Of a stretch of DNA of 64,000 nucleotides, positions 24,928 to 36,600 are shown piece by piece. The stretch spans positions 33,964,547-34,028,546 of the forward strand of contig OY987263.1 in the NCBI GenBank assembly GCA_963920665.1, written 5' to 3'. Below the pieces are notes generated by a model. It was not told the DNA's origin, searched no databases, and saw only the letters and a list, made by a program, of their open reading frames with translations. The position numbers and the translations under genes were made by a program. This DNA comes from Straminergon stramineum (lineage: Eukaryota; Streptophyta; Bryopsida; Hypnales; Calliergonaceae). How positions within the stretch are numbered: position 1 is the stretch's first letter; every line of letters begins with the position of its first letter.

Positions 24928-25872
24928 CCCCTAAAGGTATTTGACTATATTTTCACCAAAAACGCTCCAAAACTGTCAGCTCTAGTAAAAGTACCAAATT
25001 TTACAAAAAAACCCATCTTTGGACAAATGTAACTATATGATCCTGTAGTAAGCTGGTTTGGGAAGATGTGGAAAAAATTTCAGAAATTTACACTGTTTGG
25101 ATTGCAAGATATTAGCATTTGAAGTGACAAAAAGCCATTTTTTGGCCCTGCAAAAATCCGGGCAGATGCACTTCACAAGGTTAGATCATTATGAAAAAAT
25201 GTCCAAAATGGTTGCAACTCTTTGGATTCATTCTTCAAGTCGTGTCGGTTACATTCTTGAAAATTTTTAGATCATTTGGAATTGTACAACATATAGGAAA
25301 AAAATAGTAAGTTGAAAGAAGTAGAGAATGATTCAAAATACTAAATTGTTAATAATTTATTTATGGAATTGAAAAATGCCAATCCCAATGGTTAAATTGT
25401 TGTAATAAACAATCTACACCTCAAATTTTTATTTTTTTTCAAAAATATTAAAAATTGAGTTATATAAAGGTCTTCAAAGTTTATTTTAGAGTAGAGATTC
25501 CATTACTACCCACAAACTACCCACAACTAAACTCTTCATAACTTTCATCTCATAAATCAAAATGGAATGATTCAAAGCTTTCCACGAATATATAAATCAG
25601 GAAAATAAATTTCAAATTTTTATTTTAAAAAAAAGTGATTTTAAAAAAAGTTTTTTTTGTTGCTTGGGTTGCTTGCCAAGCAATGAAAACAACATATCAT
25701 ACAATAACTTTTTAACCACGTATTCAAAAATTATGAAAATTGTTGGGTTTTAAAGCTACTCCTTGGGCACATGTTGTGTGAAAATTTCAAAGAAAAAAAA
25801 TAAAAATTCCATTCGTAGTGAGCTGCCCGAAATTGCTATGTTGCCAAAAAACACTATTTGGTCCTTTAGGGG
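24928..25872. mobile_element. TTAA-flanked TIR element, copy B
   Basis: The ends are CCCCTAAAGG on both strands (perfect over 10 bases), flanked by TTAA at 24924-24927 and 25873-25876. It is 945 bp, close to copy C (955 bp), which shares interior words such as attgcaagatattagcatt.gaagtga, cataactttca and gaat.attcaaagctt. A decayed right end of another copy (ggtcctttaggatctaac) lies just outside at 24906-24923. The 70-residue open frame at 25058 has no recognisable domain. Confidence 0.75.
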
Positions 25873-26709
25873 TTAATTGAATTTAATTATGAATCTATTT
25901 AATCTATTTATGAATTTTATATCCTTTCAATGGAATGAGAGTGCACATCCTAGAATAGAAATGTTGATGTATGTATTTTAGATGGAATTTATATTGCCTT
26001 CAATGATTTAGAGTTCATTTTGGTAGTGTCATAAAAGAAGTGAAAGAATGTATTTACATTCAAAATGCCATTTGATTATCCAATTTAGATTCTACACAAT
26101 CTTTTGAGGACCAAAAGAAGACTACCTTCGGGGGCATATACAATATCATTTGCAATACATAGTGGGCTATATGGTAGATTTTCATTTATTTCCAATTTTA
26201 TTTAGTTTGTGACTAAGACATGAGATTTTCTTCATTGTTTTTATTCATATAAAAAATTGGCCCTATTTCGATTATACTTTTTACAAAATAATCCCTCAAA
26301 TTGGTGATTAAAATCCATTGACCTCTAAAGGTCTACAAAGCCTACTTTGAACTTTTTGAAAACTAGGGTAGGCTCTATTGATTTCATGTTTGGGGATTTT
26401 TGCATGGAACTTTTAAAATAGTTTCTACTCTTCACTCACTATGTATGAAGCTTTATTGCACATAATTCCTATAAGTTTTGCTAAAGTTATAAGTTTTTAA
26501 AATTTTCAATGTCAAAGAACGCAACTAGAAGGATTTTCTAAAAATTGATTAATTAATTTAATTTGGTTGGATAGATTAATACCTACATAAAAACCTTGAG
26601 CCATTCAATTTTGACTTTAGAAATGAAAGTTATGAGGAGTTTTATATAGTAGGCAATGAAGGTAGGAAAACAAAGGAAATGGATTATTGGTTAATTAAAA
26701 AAAAAATTA

Positions 26710-27664
26710 CCCCTAAAGTTTAAAGACCTTTTTTTCCTCAAAAAATACTCAAAACTACCATATCTATTATAGTGAGAAAATTTTATTTCTATTTATTTAT
26801 TCATTTACTTATTTATTTACTTATTTACTTATTTAATTTTGCATAACTAATTGTGGAATATTGCACTAGACTAGTGTAAAAATGAGTGGAAGAAATTTCA
26901 TACACTTTGACCATATAATTTATAGCAAGATATTTGCATTTAAAGTGAACTAAACATGTTTTTTTGCATCTTGCGTGACTAGATTTTTTGACTTTGAATC
27001 TTCGAAGTTTAAAATTTTTGCAACTTTGATTTTGATTTCGAATTTTTAATGTTGAAGAATTGAATTGACAATCTAGAAGTTTTTTCAAACACTTAATTTT
27101 TACTCATTAAAAAAATTATTATACAAAATGAGGTTTGAGATTGAAGGGAAAATTGAACCTTTAATAGCTCTAAGAGGGAATTGGAACACACTAATTTCAA
27201 TGGTGGAATTGTTCTAGCAACAAATATTAATCTTATAAAACATTTTTTAAATTGTGAAAATTCAATTTATAAATGAATCCTACAATTTTTCAAGAAGATG
27301 CTCTAATTGTCCAAAAAACAAGGTTGTTCATAACTTTCACATCACTAATGCAAATGGAATGAATCAAAGCTTCCCATGTGGATAAAAATACAATCTAAGA
27401 GAAATAAAATTTTGAAATTTGAAATTTGAAATTTTTATTTTCTGCCCATCAAACTAAAATTTAGGCTTATTGTGCCATAAATTTTGCTTTGGGGGACTAA
27501 TTGAAATAAAAATTATATTCCCCAAAAGCTACTCCAAGAGTAATATGCTATTCTATGTATATGTTATTCACAAAAAATGTCAGAAAATCATGACATATAT
27601 TGAGACTAAAGGAGCTTGTCCAAAAAACATTTTGTCTTCCAAAGGGATAATGGGTCTTTAGGGG
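26710..27664. mobile_element. TTAA-family TIR element, copy C
   Basis: The left end is CCCCTAAAG after ATTA (one change from TTAA). The right end, on the other strand, is CCCCTAAAGACC next to TTAA at 27665-27668. Length and interior match copy B. Non-coding. Confidence 0.7.
26786..26836. repeat. Tetranucleotide (TTTA/CTTA) repeat
   Basis: Imperfect ttta/ctta units inside TIR element copy C. Confidence 0.85.
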
Positions 27665-28579
27665 TTAATAGAAAAGAATATGATGTATATATTACTCACT
27701 AGAACACTCTTATCATTAGGATTGAAAATTCTCACATTCTTGTCAAAGTTATCACAACTTACAATATCATTTTATCTTTTTTCAAAATACTACCTTCCAC
27801 TTCATAATTTTCTTAAAGATGAACATGAAAGTTTTTCTAGTTAAATTTTCTACATTATTTTCATCATATTTTTCAACATATTGGAAAAATTGCACAAGTT
27901 ATAAGACATGTATGTATTTTTTTTTAAATATGTTGAAAGACAAAACTTTTTTTTTATAGGAAGGGCTTCAAAAGCCTAAACTTTGAAGTTTAGGCATATA
28001 GATCTTGCAATTGTTGGGCGTTTTCAATCGAAAATTTTGGAAGGATGCACTTAACCAAGTTAACCAAGAAATCATACAATTGGATTTATTAGTTTGAAGT
28101 ATAGATGAATATCAAAGCATTGCTTTGTGTATGGGTATTTTCAAGCAATTATGGGCTTCAAATTGTTGCAAAACTTTAGGGTTTAATCAATGTTTCTTTC
28201 CTTCTTTCCTAGTTAAAAGTAAAGTAAGGTACTACATATACATTAGAATTAATAGTGAATCTAAAATGACTTTGTGTATGATTGTCTACATACTCTTAGG
28301 CTAGTACGTGTCATTGATGTTGATTTTTGATTCACTATTGTTTTTATAAATCTTCTTTAGATTTGATTTAATCATGTCTTTGATTTTTTTTTGAAGTTAT
28401 TCAGAAGGTACATTAAAGAATAGATATATCTAGACATGTATTATTGGTGCTATGGTGCACTTATATATATTGGATTTTTTGTCTTCATATATATCATTGC
28501 AAAAACTTTGTAGAATGATACAAATTAAGGTAGTATACCTTAACTTCCAAAGACATCTTTTTTAGGTTATTTTAAATAG

Positions 28580-29037
28580 CAGGGTTGCTATTATGTGAGC
28601 ATAGGAGTCTGAGCCCATGAGCCTATAATACTACACACCTATGTTACAGGTGTATATACCATAGAAACTATCTATGATTATAGGATACATGTTACAAATA
28701 CCCATATTATAGGTGTTTATGATACATACACCTTCTATAGTGTGTAGTGTAGGAGCTAGGATGCATGCCAGTTACATACGACCAAGTAGAGTTGCACAAG
28801 ACATGCCTTTGGGCTTAAATGAAAATATTTTTTCTATTTACACAACAATTTGCTTCTTGTATTGATGAAATAGAAGAAATGTTAACCAACAATCGTATCT
28901 AGAAACAATGATTAGTTGATATTGGTATTGTTACCACACAACAAGCTTTGGATTGGGGATTCTATATTATAGGTACCTATAATGTAGGCTCAAAGCTCAC
29001 GAGCTCGAATTCTTGGGCTCACATACTAGCACCGTTG
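28580..29037. mobile_element. 458-bp TIR element with 10-bp target duplication
   Basis: The left end CAGGGTTGCTATTATGTGAGC pairs with the right end (other strand) CAACGGTGCTAGTATGTGAGC at 17 of 21 positions. Both sides carry ttttaaatag (28570-28579 and 29038-29047). A 9-10 bp duplication suggests a Mutator-like origin; CAGGG-type ends would also fit hAT, which normally makes 8 bp. No transposase inside. Confidence 0.66.
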
Positions 29038-30403
29038 TTTTAAATAGTTGTAGAAGTTATTCCCTTGTAATATCAAGTAAAGTTTAAAGAGTGGACATTG
29101 TGAAATATTAAGAAAATCATTTTTTGAAAAAAATTGAAATTAAAATAAAGAGCATAATAGTAGCATAGTTGATTGAACATTGACTTATCATTGTTTGAGT
29201 ATATGGATGGAAACGATGTTTTCTACAATGTGATGAAGTCTAACTTTTCTTCCATTGGCAATTGATCCTTGTACTTGTCAAAAGAAGCCCTAAAGTCTAT
29301 GGGAGATTATGCTTGAATGCTTAAAAGAAATTAATTGTCTTGCAAAAGAAGGGTTTTCTTTGAAGCATTCCTTTTTTGACATTGTTTTAGGCCACATTCC
29401 ACCAAGGCTTTTAATTTCTAGCTCTTTACACATTCCATCATCTGTCAAAGCCTTATTAGTACAAATGAAAATGATCATAGGTGCTTTTAGATATAGCTAA
29501 ATAGAATCAACAATGAAATAGAATATTTAAATCTAAGAAATGTGTATGAAGAGATGCTTCAATAATTTACATAAAATGAATTTGGAGATTTTACACTACA
29601 ACCTCTTCTCAGTTAAGAATTCATCTACTAACATGATATTGAAGTATAACAACTTCTGCATTTTATATTCAAATGAAGAAATAGAACATTATTATAATAT
29701 CTCTAAAAAAACTCTTCCAAATAAGATATATAAACTCTTTAAATTAAAATAATAAAAATCCTATGCTTAAGGTAATCCATGATAAAGCTCTCATGAAGTC
29801 AATTGCATCCAAACTATGTAAATAACTCATCGTTTTCATCTAAATCCCAACTACGTACATCCATTCAGATTTTATGATGCTCTTAGTCAAAGGTGAGAAG
29901 TTTCGACTCCAGTAATGGAATAAGTTCGTTTTGTTTTCTATTGTAATTTCTAAGTACCTTGGCAGGCTAGACAAGTGAATGCCAAATAATAAAATTACAA
30001 TTGATTTTTCGATCAGGCAATCCCAGACTAACTGAACCCAGAATTTCCAATATCTCAAATTAGTCCACAGCATTAAAAATATAAAATACTTAAGCATTCA
30101 TAAAGAGTAGCTCTATTGAATCGTGGCTAAAGCTGCCAAGGTAAGGTACTGTGGCAAATTGAAGATCAATGAATTGAGCTCATCTCGAAAGAAGTCTCAA
30201 ATCATGTTTTAGACATCCGTAGTGACTCAAGTTTTGAAGGAAAGCTAACTGCGCCAGAGGCTCCAATTCCATTTGCCCTGCAGTGTTCTCGAAAAAGCAT
30301 CAACAGGCTTGGGAGGCAGAGGGACATCCTGCATGCCATCCCCAACGTTAAGCCACTCAACTGATTGATGAACACTGACATCAAAAGAAAAAGAGGAGAG
30401 ATC

Positions 30404-30428
30404 AAAGAAAGAAAGAAAGAAAGAAAGA
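30404..30428. repeat. AAAG tetranucleotide microsatellite
   Basis: About six aaag units downstream of the CEP104 stop codon. Confidence 0.9.
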
Positions 30429-30668
30429 GACAAAAAAGCTTGACTATCTAATTTCATTTCCTACTGAGATCACGATCTAAACATGAGATTTATAATGCAC
30501 AGTGAGGGACATACATTACTGTGGGTCAGTTCAAAATCTGAATTTTCATAAACCAATGGCAAAACTGGAATTTCACATGAAATCACTTTGAAATTAGAAA
30601 AGTTATGCACCAAGCCTGTTGACTAAAGTTTTTCTCTTAGACCACTTCAAGATGGTCTTTGCAGAGGT

Positions 30669-33600
30669 TCAACTTGCATGAATTAACGTCCGAGGGTTCC
30701 TGAGACAGCCGGGTTGCTGGAGAATGTGTTCACGCCAGCCTTTGTCACTGGGCTCCACTGTTCGATAGCACAGAGGACACCTCAGCAGCTTGTGTTGCTT
30801 GCACATCTTGCAGTCCTTGCTCTTCTGGTGAGCTGCCAGTCTCGATTCAGGAACAGCTAAGTAGCATTTTTGACACTCTATATACCTGCAAACACACGTG
30901 CCAAGTACATGACGGAGGAAAAAGCAGTTGGTTTTTAAAAAAAAAAGGCTTTAAGTTGGTTGCTTCAGTAGCACAGGTTACCAAGCAAGATCCGGCTATC
31001 CTAATCACATCGGGAAGTCAATATCCAAAGATTGCCTTAGATCCCACCTCTTGCCTGACGCGCACTCAAACAAGTAGTGATCTTTCAAGGATGAAATCTC
31101 CACAATCTGTCCGCAATTACTGCAGCTTGCAAGCATAGGACACTGCTCACAAAAGTGCAGGTCCAAGTTATCGCCTTCCTTGAAACGAGCATCTTGTTTG
31201 CCGCAGAATAAGCACGAGTCCACATTCTCGTCCTTCTCCATGAGAGATTCATCTGCATTCTGTGTCAAGGTTCGAGTAGTAGTTTCTTAATAGTAAGCTA
31301 CTGTGATCTACTGCAAAGGGCAAAAGCTATAGGAGTTCTCATTCCAGCCATTCAACTGCGTGACCTCATTGTGCTTTGACATCAGTCGCTGCATAAGTAG
31401 AATCTTATTTTACTGATACCAATGTTAAATCCACTAAACAAAATTAGAACTCAAAAACAAACCAGAGCATTACCTGAGGAGCATAAGTAGAAGTATCCAG
31501 CGAAGCCTCGCCTTCTGAACAGTGACTCCGCACTGATTCACAAGCAGGCTCGGGTTCTACCAAATCACCTATTTCTTCAACTGGTGAGGCAGATTGATGA
31601 GAGTGGACCCACACAGTTTCTTTCACCTACTCAGGAGATGCCAAGATAATTACTATTTATGCCACAGAACGAAATTAAACTTTTCATTTTCTCCAAGCAG
31701 TTTTGTACATTCATACTACTTAAGTGGACGTGTAAAGGCTAGTCCATAATTTTAGAGGGATTCAAGTGAGGTCACAGAATAGTCAACCTTCACCGTTGCA
31801 GGGGTGATTGAAGCTTGCTCGTAGCTCGGTGAACCTTTCGTAGGAGATTCCATCTCATCTACGGGCGTCTCAAATTCTTCTTCAGCTTTAGGATCCTGTC
31901 CCGACTGTACTGCCACCAAGAAAAAAGCAGGGAGGTGTAACTTTTCACACGCGAACAGAAGCAGAGAAAAGCGAATGGGAAGAGAATCGGGAAAAGAATT
32001 CGAAATAAGATAAAGGGATATGATTCGTAGTAGTGTTTCATAGAAACTTATACCAGGACAGCACAAACTTTCCTCCTGTTCCAGTTGGTTCAGAAAGCCA
32101 AACAAAAGTGTAATGTGTGTTTTCTGAATCCATAATTTTCTAGTTTTGACACGGCGACCCAGTTAGCAGTAGAACCGCGTTGTGGCCTACCAGTGAAGAT
32201 CGGTTTGAAGAACCTTCAGTCTTGCTGAAAGAGGCAGTGATTTCAAGGCCCTTGCTGTCACAAAAATCTTGTTCTTCACTACGATCCTGAACAAGAGGTC
32301 GAAGTCCAATACTATGAGCTCTTGCAGCAGACCTTCCAAGCTCATCTGCGGAAAATGGTCTCTCTTGAAATGGATTCTCCTCTCCTTGCTCAGATTCATA
32401 TGCAACCCTCTCGAAATTGGATGTCAATATCTGTAAATAAATACATACCCAGAGTTTACAAGCTGACTTTGAAGCATCTTGGAGTCATTGCTGAGGGACC
32501 ATGTTTTTTTTCACAAAGTGGGTGTTGGAGAAGCATACACATCACTCGACGTGCTCACATTTACATTGATCCGCAAAAACTTGGGGAAAGAAATGGATCA
32601 AAAGCTAGTCGCTTCCATTAAGCCCAGCACCTATCTATTCCTGCTTTCCATGTATCCCGGTGACAGCCAGAGAGGAGCAAAAGGTACCTCTTTAATCAGA
32701 GGCTTGATGCCTTTCAGGTACTTCTCGATAGGGGGTCCCATCAATCTGTACACTTCTGTCGTGACCTTAATAGCTGCATTTCTGACTTCCCCATTTGGAC
32801 TGTTAAATGCTTGGGTTACGAAATTCATGAGGGCATCTGACGGAAAACCTGCTCGGCTAGGAGGTTGTATTCCATACAGGGGTACTGCATGGAGAAGTAA
32901 CTGCAATCGACCTACCACTGGTCTCCATATGCCCTGTGAAACACGTTTCCTCTAATGTAAATCAACAGCTAATCCAAAATATCCAAAATTTATGATGAAG
33001 ATGGAAGACACGGTTGACCTGCTTACCTTCAATTCTTTTGTAAATTCTTCCTATCGTTTCTGGATCTAAATAATGGTGCACTTTTGCTGTAACTTCCAAA
33101 CTAGAGTATTGGTTGACAAACATGACTTTTGAATATGACAACAGCGACGAGAGATAGACCTGGTTTTTGGATGGTTTCAGCAGTGGTCCCGAGAGGACAT
33201 GAATCCCAATCTCCTTCTTGGAAGCGAGAAACATCAATGTGTCAAACGAGCCCTCCTTGGTCCGAGCATTGAGGTCCCCAAGTTTCTCAAGAAGAATAGA
33301 TGTGAACCCACTTGATGCAATATGCAGATCTCGATGTGGGACAATCGATACATAAGTATTTACTACTGTACGCAACAGCTGCACATGGCAGAAAAAATTC
33401 CCCACAATTAGACAAATTCAAAGTGGAGAGATACATTGTCAAAAAAGTTTCTTAACCCCTAAGAGACCCTGAATCCACTGGGTGTATTATGAATGTTTTC
33501 AAGGGCTTACAGTCGGAGTAACATGAAACGGACCAAGTACATCCAAGTGTCATGAAAAAGCAGTTTTTGTCTATTCTTCAGCAATGTGCCTTGGGTGATC

Positions 33601-36600
33601 ACTCAGTGCTTCATGATTTTTGTGCAAGGTTCTGAATCAATTCATGTAGGGATGGAAGAAAAAGGAGACACGAAGATCTTAAAGCCTAGATTCTTCTCTG
33701 GCTATACTTTATTTTGTCTAAAAAGCTCAAGATCTACATTCTTCTCTCTACCAGGGACTCTTAGGGGTAAAACACGCCAACATTAAACCTAAGATTTAAG
33801 TAGCACTGGACAAAGACATGGAGACTAGCTCCTGCTCGTATAACATGAATATGACACTGACCTGCAGAGAGGTGTTGAAAACATTGGCAACTCTGTCATT
33901 GAGTGTTCGAAGCAGCACTTTGTTAATCATCCTAAACAAAAGCAAAGAAATAGACCACACTGCATCATTTGCTTCCTCTTACATTGTGTCTTTCCAAGTG
34001 ATTGCTTACCGTGAACTCCAATGCATCCTTATCTCATCGCACTACCTCTCGGTACTATCAACACTCTTCCATTTCTGTATCGAGTTTCGATAACTGTTTA
34101 TAATACGTCCAAGTTTACTGTGGTCTAAGAAGAAAAGGTCACTCGCCCAAAGAACTCTCATGTTATCAGCTATTCGATTGAATAACGACCATGACACAGG
34201 CACTGACTCAATCTTCACATATAAGCATACTAAGAGAGCATTGATAGGTTTTATCATCTCAAGGGTTGTCAGTTGTGAAGAGAGATTTCAATACCAGAAA
34301 ATTTCAGAAGCAGTAAAGAAACGAAGGTGTACCTGAAGGAAGGTACAGGTTCGTCCATCAATTTGTTTGCATCCAATTTATCAATAAGACACTGAAGCGC
34401 TTTCTCTCGCAGTTGCCAATGCTTACTATACAAGCACTCCACCTGATGAACGTCGATCATAGACAGTAAAGGTCCAGCCTCCATTTTCACTGAGTCTGCA
34501 AGTGGCTCTGGTATTAACTCATCGCCATTAGGAAATGGGCTCTGGAAATCTCCTTTATGAAAAGGCAATGCCTGCTCTTGAGCTCTCAGTGCGGTAATTA
34601 CCTCCGGATAATGCCGAGGTTCTGGTACTGGGCTGTACAAACCTAGATCAGTAGTTGAATCTATCTTCCTTGGTGTTGCTGTTGGAGTGGTACATACCTC
34701 CTCTTGCATCGGAGAAGTTGAAATAGGTGGCAGGTAAGTGCTCGGTTGCTTCTCTAGTTGATATTGGGTGCCTGTGGTTGTGGTTGTCGGTTCACGATTA
34801 ACAGGCTTAGGCAATTCTTTGGGGGACATGACAGGGTGCAGTTTCAATGGTATCAATTCAGGGGTCACGGATAACTCATTGAGGTTGGACGTTGCCAGTG
34901 TGGACGTGGAAACTGATGGACTTTCAAGCTTCTGGCACACGGGTATACTACCTGAAAGATCAGCTTGAAGGTCAGTAGTACTGGGCAGACAAGATGTTGA
35001 AGCTGCTGGAGACACCATTTGATATTGTTTCACTGGAGAAGCAGTCAGAGATGATCCCTGCCGCTTGTCTGGTGATAAATTGCGACCACCTGGAAAGCAT
35101 ATATCTGAAGATTCGTTCCTCTGCGTTTCACTTATTAGAGGAATTCGTGGCACCCTAGTCACATTCCGAGGAGGACTTTCGATCAGAGGTGGAGGGGGTG
35201 GCAAAATGCGGGTAGACATCGCTACTACTGTGCCTGGAGTGCACAATGAAGTCGGAGTCAGAACTCCTTCTCAATGCAAGGCATAAAAGACAGACACTAA
35301 ACCGTTGCGGACCTGCCAATACTGACCCCTATTACCAACAGCAACTGATCTAGTCGCACACTTGGTTGGGCTTAGTAGCAAGAAATGTAAGCATGATTGA
35401 CCATATGTCTATGGCCACTGATCTTTGAATAGAAATGGTGTTTTCTCCAGCCACTAGGGGTGATCTGCAAACTCCCACTTCGAAATTGAATAAAAAATTC
35501 ACACATAGAGATATAAATTTGATATCAACAGATTTGGCTATTGTATCCAAAGACCTATCAGCAGGTCTGTAAATCTCACAAAACTCACAGTCCTACATAT
35601 TGGTTATACCGCTCTTAAGTAACGTAATTAGAATCCTCTGTCTAACAGGGCGCATTATCGTCGATTAGAGACTTCAAAATGAAATCCTGAAAATTTTAAA
35701 CTTGACGCTTGCCGTCATTCAATGTTTCGAGGCAAAGGGAGAGACAGGTTACCTTGTTGTCCCACGGTTGGTGGAGGGGAAATTTCTGAGGTTTTGAGGA
35801 CACTGTGGTCCCGATACCATGGGAGTACCTCTGGTACAAATCCTGTTTTCTTCTCATTCGACAGGACTGCAGGGATAGTGACTCCTTGAAAATCCCCTTG
35901 CTCTGAACAACACCATCAATTGCAAAACATTAGAACCTGATTAGTCAGATAGGATACCCCGACAATAGATCGTCGATCATCCCTCCTAGACAGGAGATAA
36001 AATGATGTGCCACAATATCTTACAGCATTTATACGTCATTCATGGTGCACACTACATTGCAAGTGTCAGCATAAAACTTACGAATCTTGAAAGAAGAATA
36101 AGCAGGTTTAAAGTCCAATATTCCGTTGCAGGTTGTCAGGTTTCCAGAATCTTCTGGGCGTTTGATTAGCTGCACAGCATTGTTTGTGTCTTCAATCGTT
36201 TGTGTCCATATCTCTTTTTTTACCATGGCAGAAAAGGTGGTACTCGTTACATCCTACGAAAATGAATCAGCGGGACTTGGATTCAGTTTCACATCAACTT
36301 GGTTTTATCGTATTTATGTATTTCCTTGACAAGCAAAGCAGTAAACAAATTTTGCAAAAGATTGTAATAGAAGATATTACAGATGCCCAATAGAACAACG
36401 TTACATGTTGAATTCGTACCTCACATGATCGTCCCTGCAAGTTGTCTGGAGTCTTTGTGTCTGGCCCGAGCTCTAACCTGTGCAAGTCATGCTAACATCA
36501 TTAAGAAATACCTGTAGACTACGAAGATGTGATTTGCACACTAACTCGACAAAGAGAAGTTATTTAGTTTCCACCGATATTAGGATCTATTAAGAATCGT

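Larger units (their letters stand above)
27669..30668. other. AT-rich spacer, no gene seen
   Basis: No coding signal. It holds the TIR element at 28580-29037 and, near the end, an AAAG microsatellite. The last few hundred bases before 30,669 are probably 3' untranslated sequence of CEP104. Confidence 0.6.
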
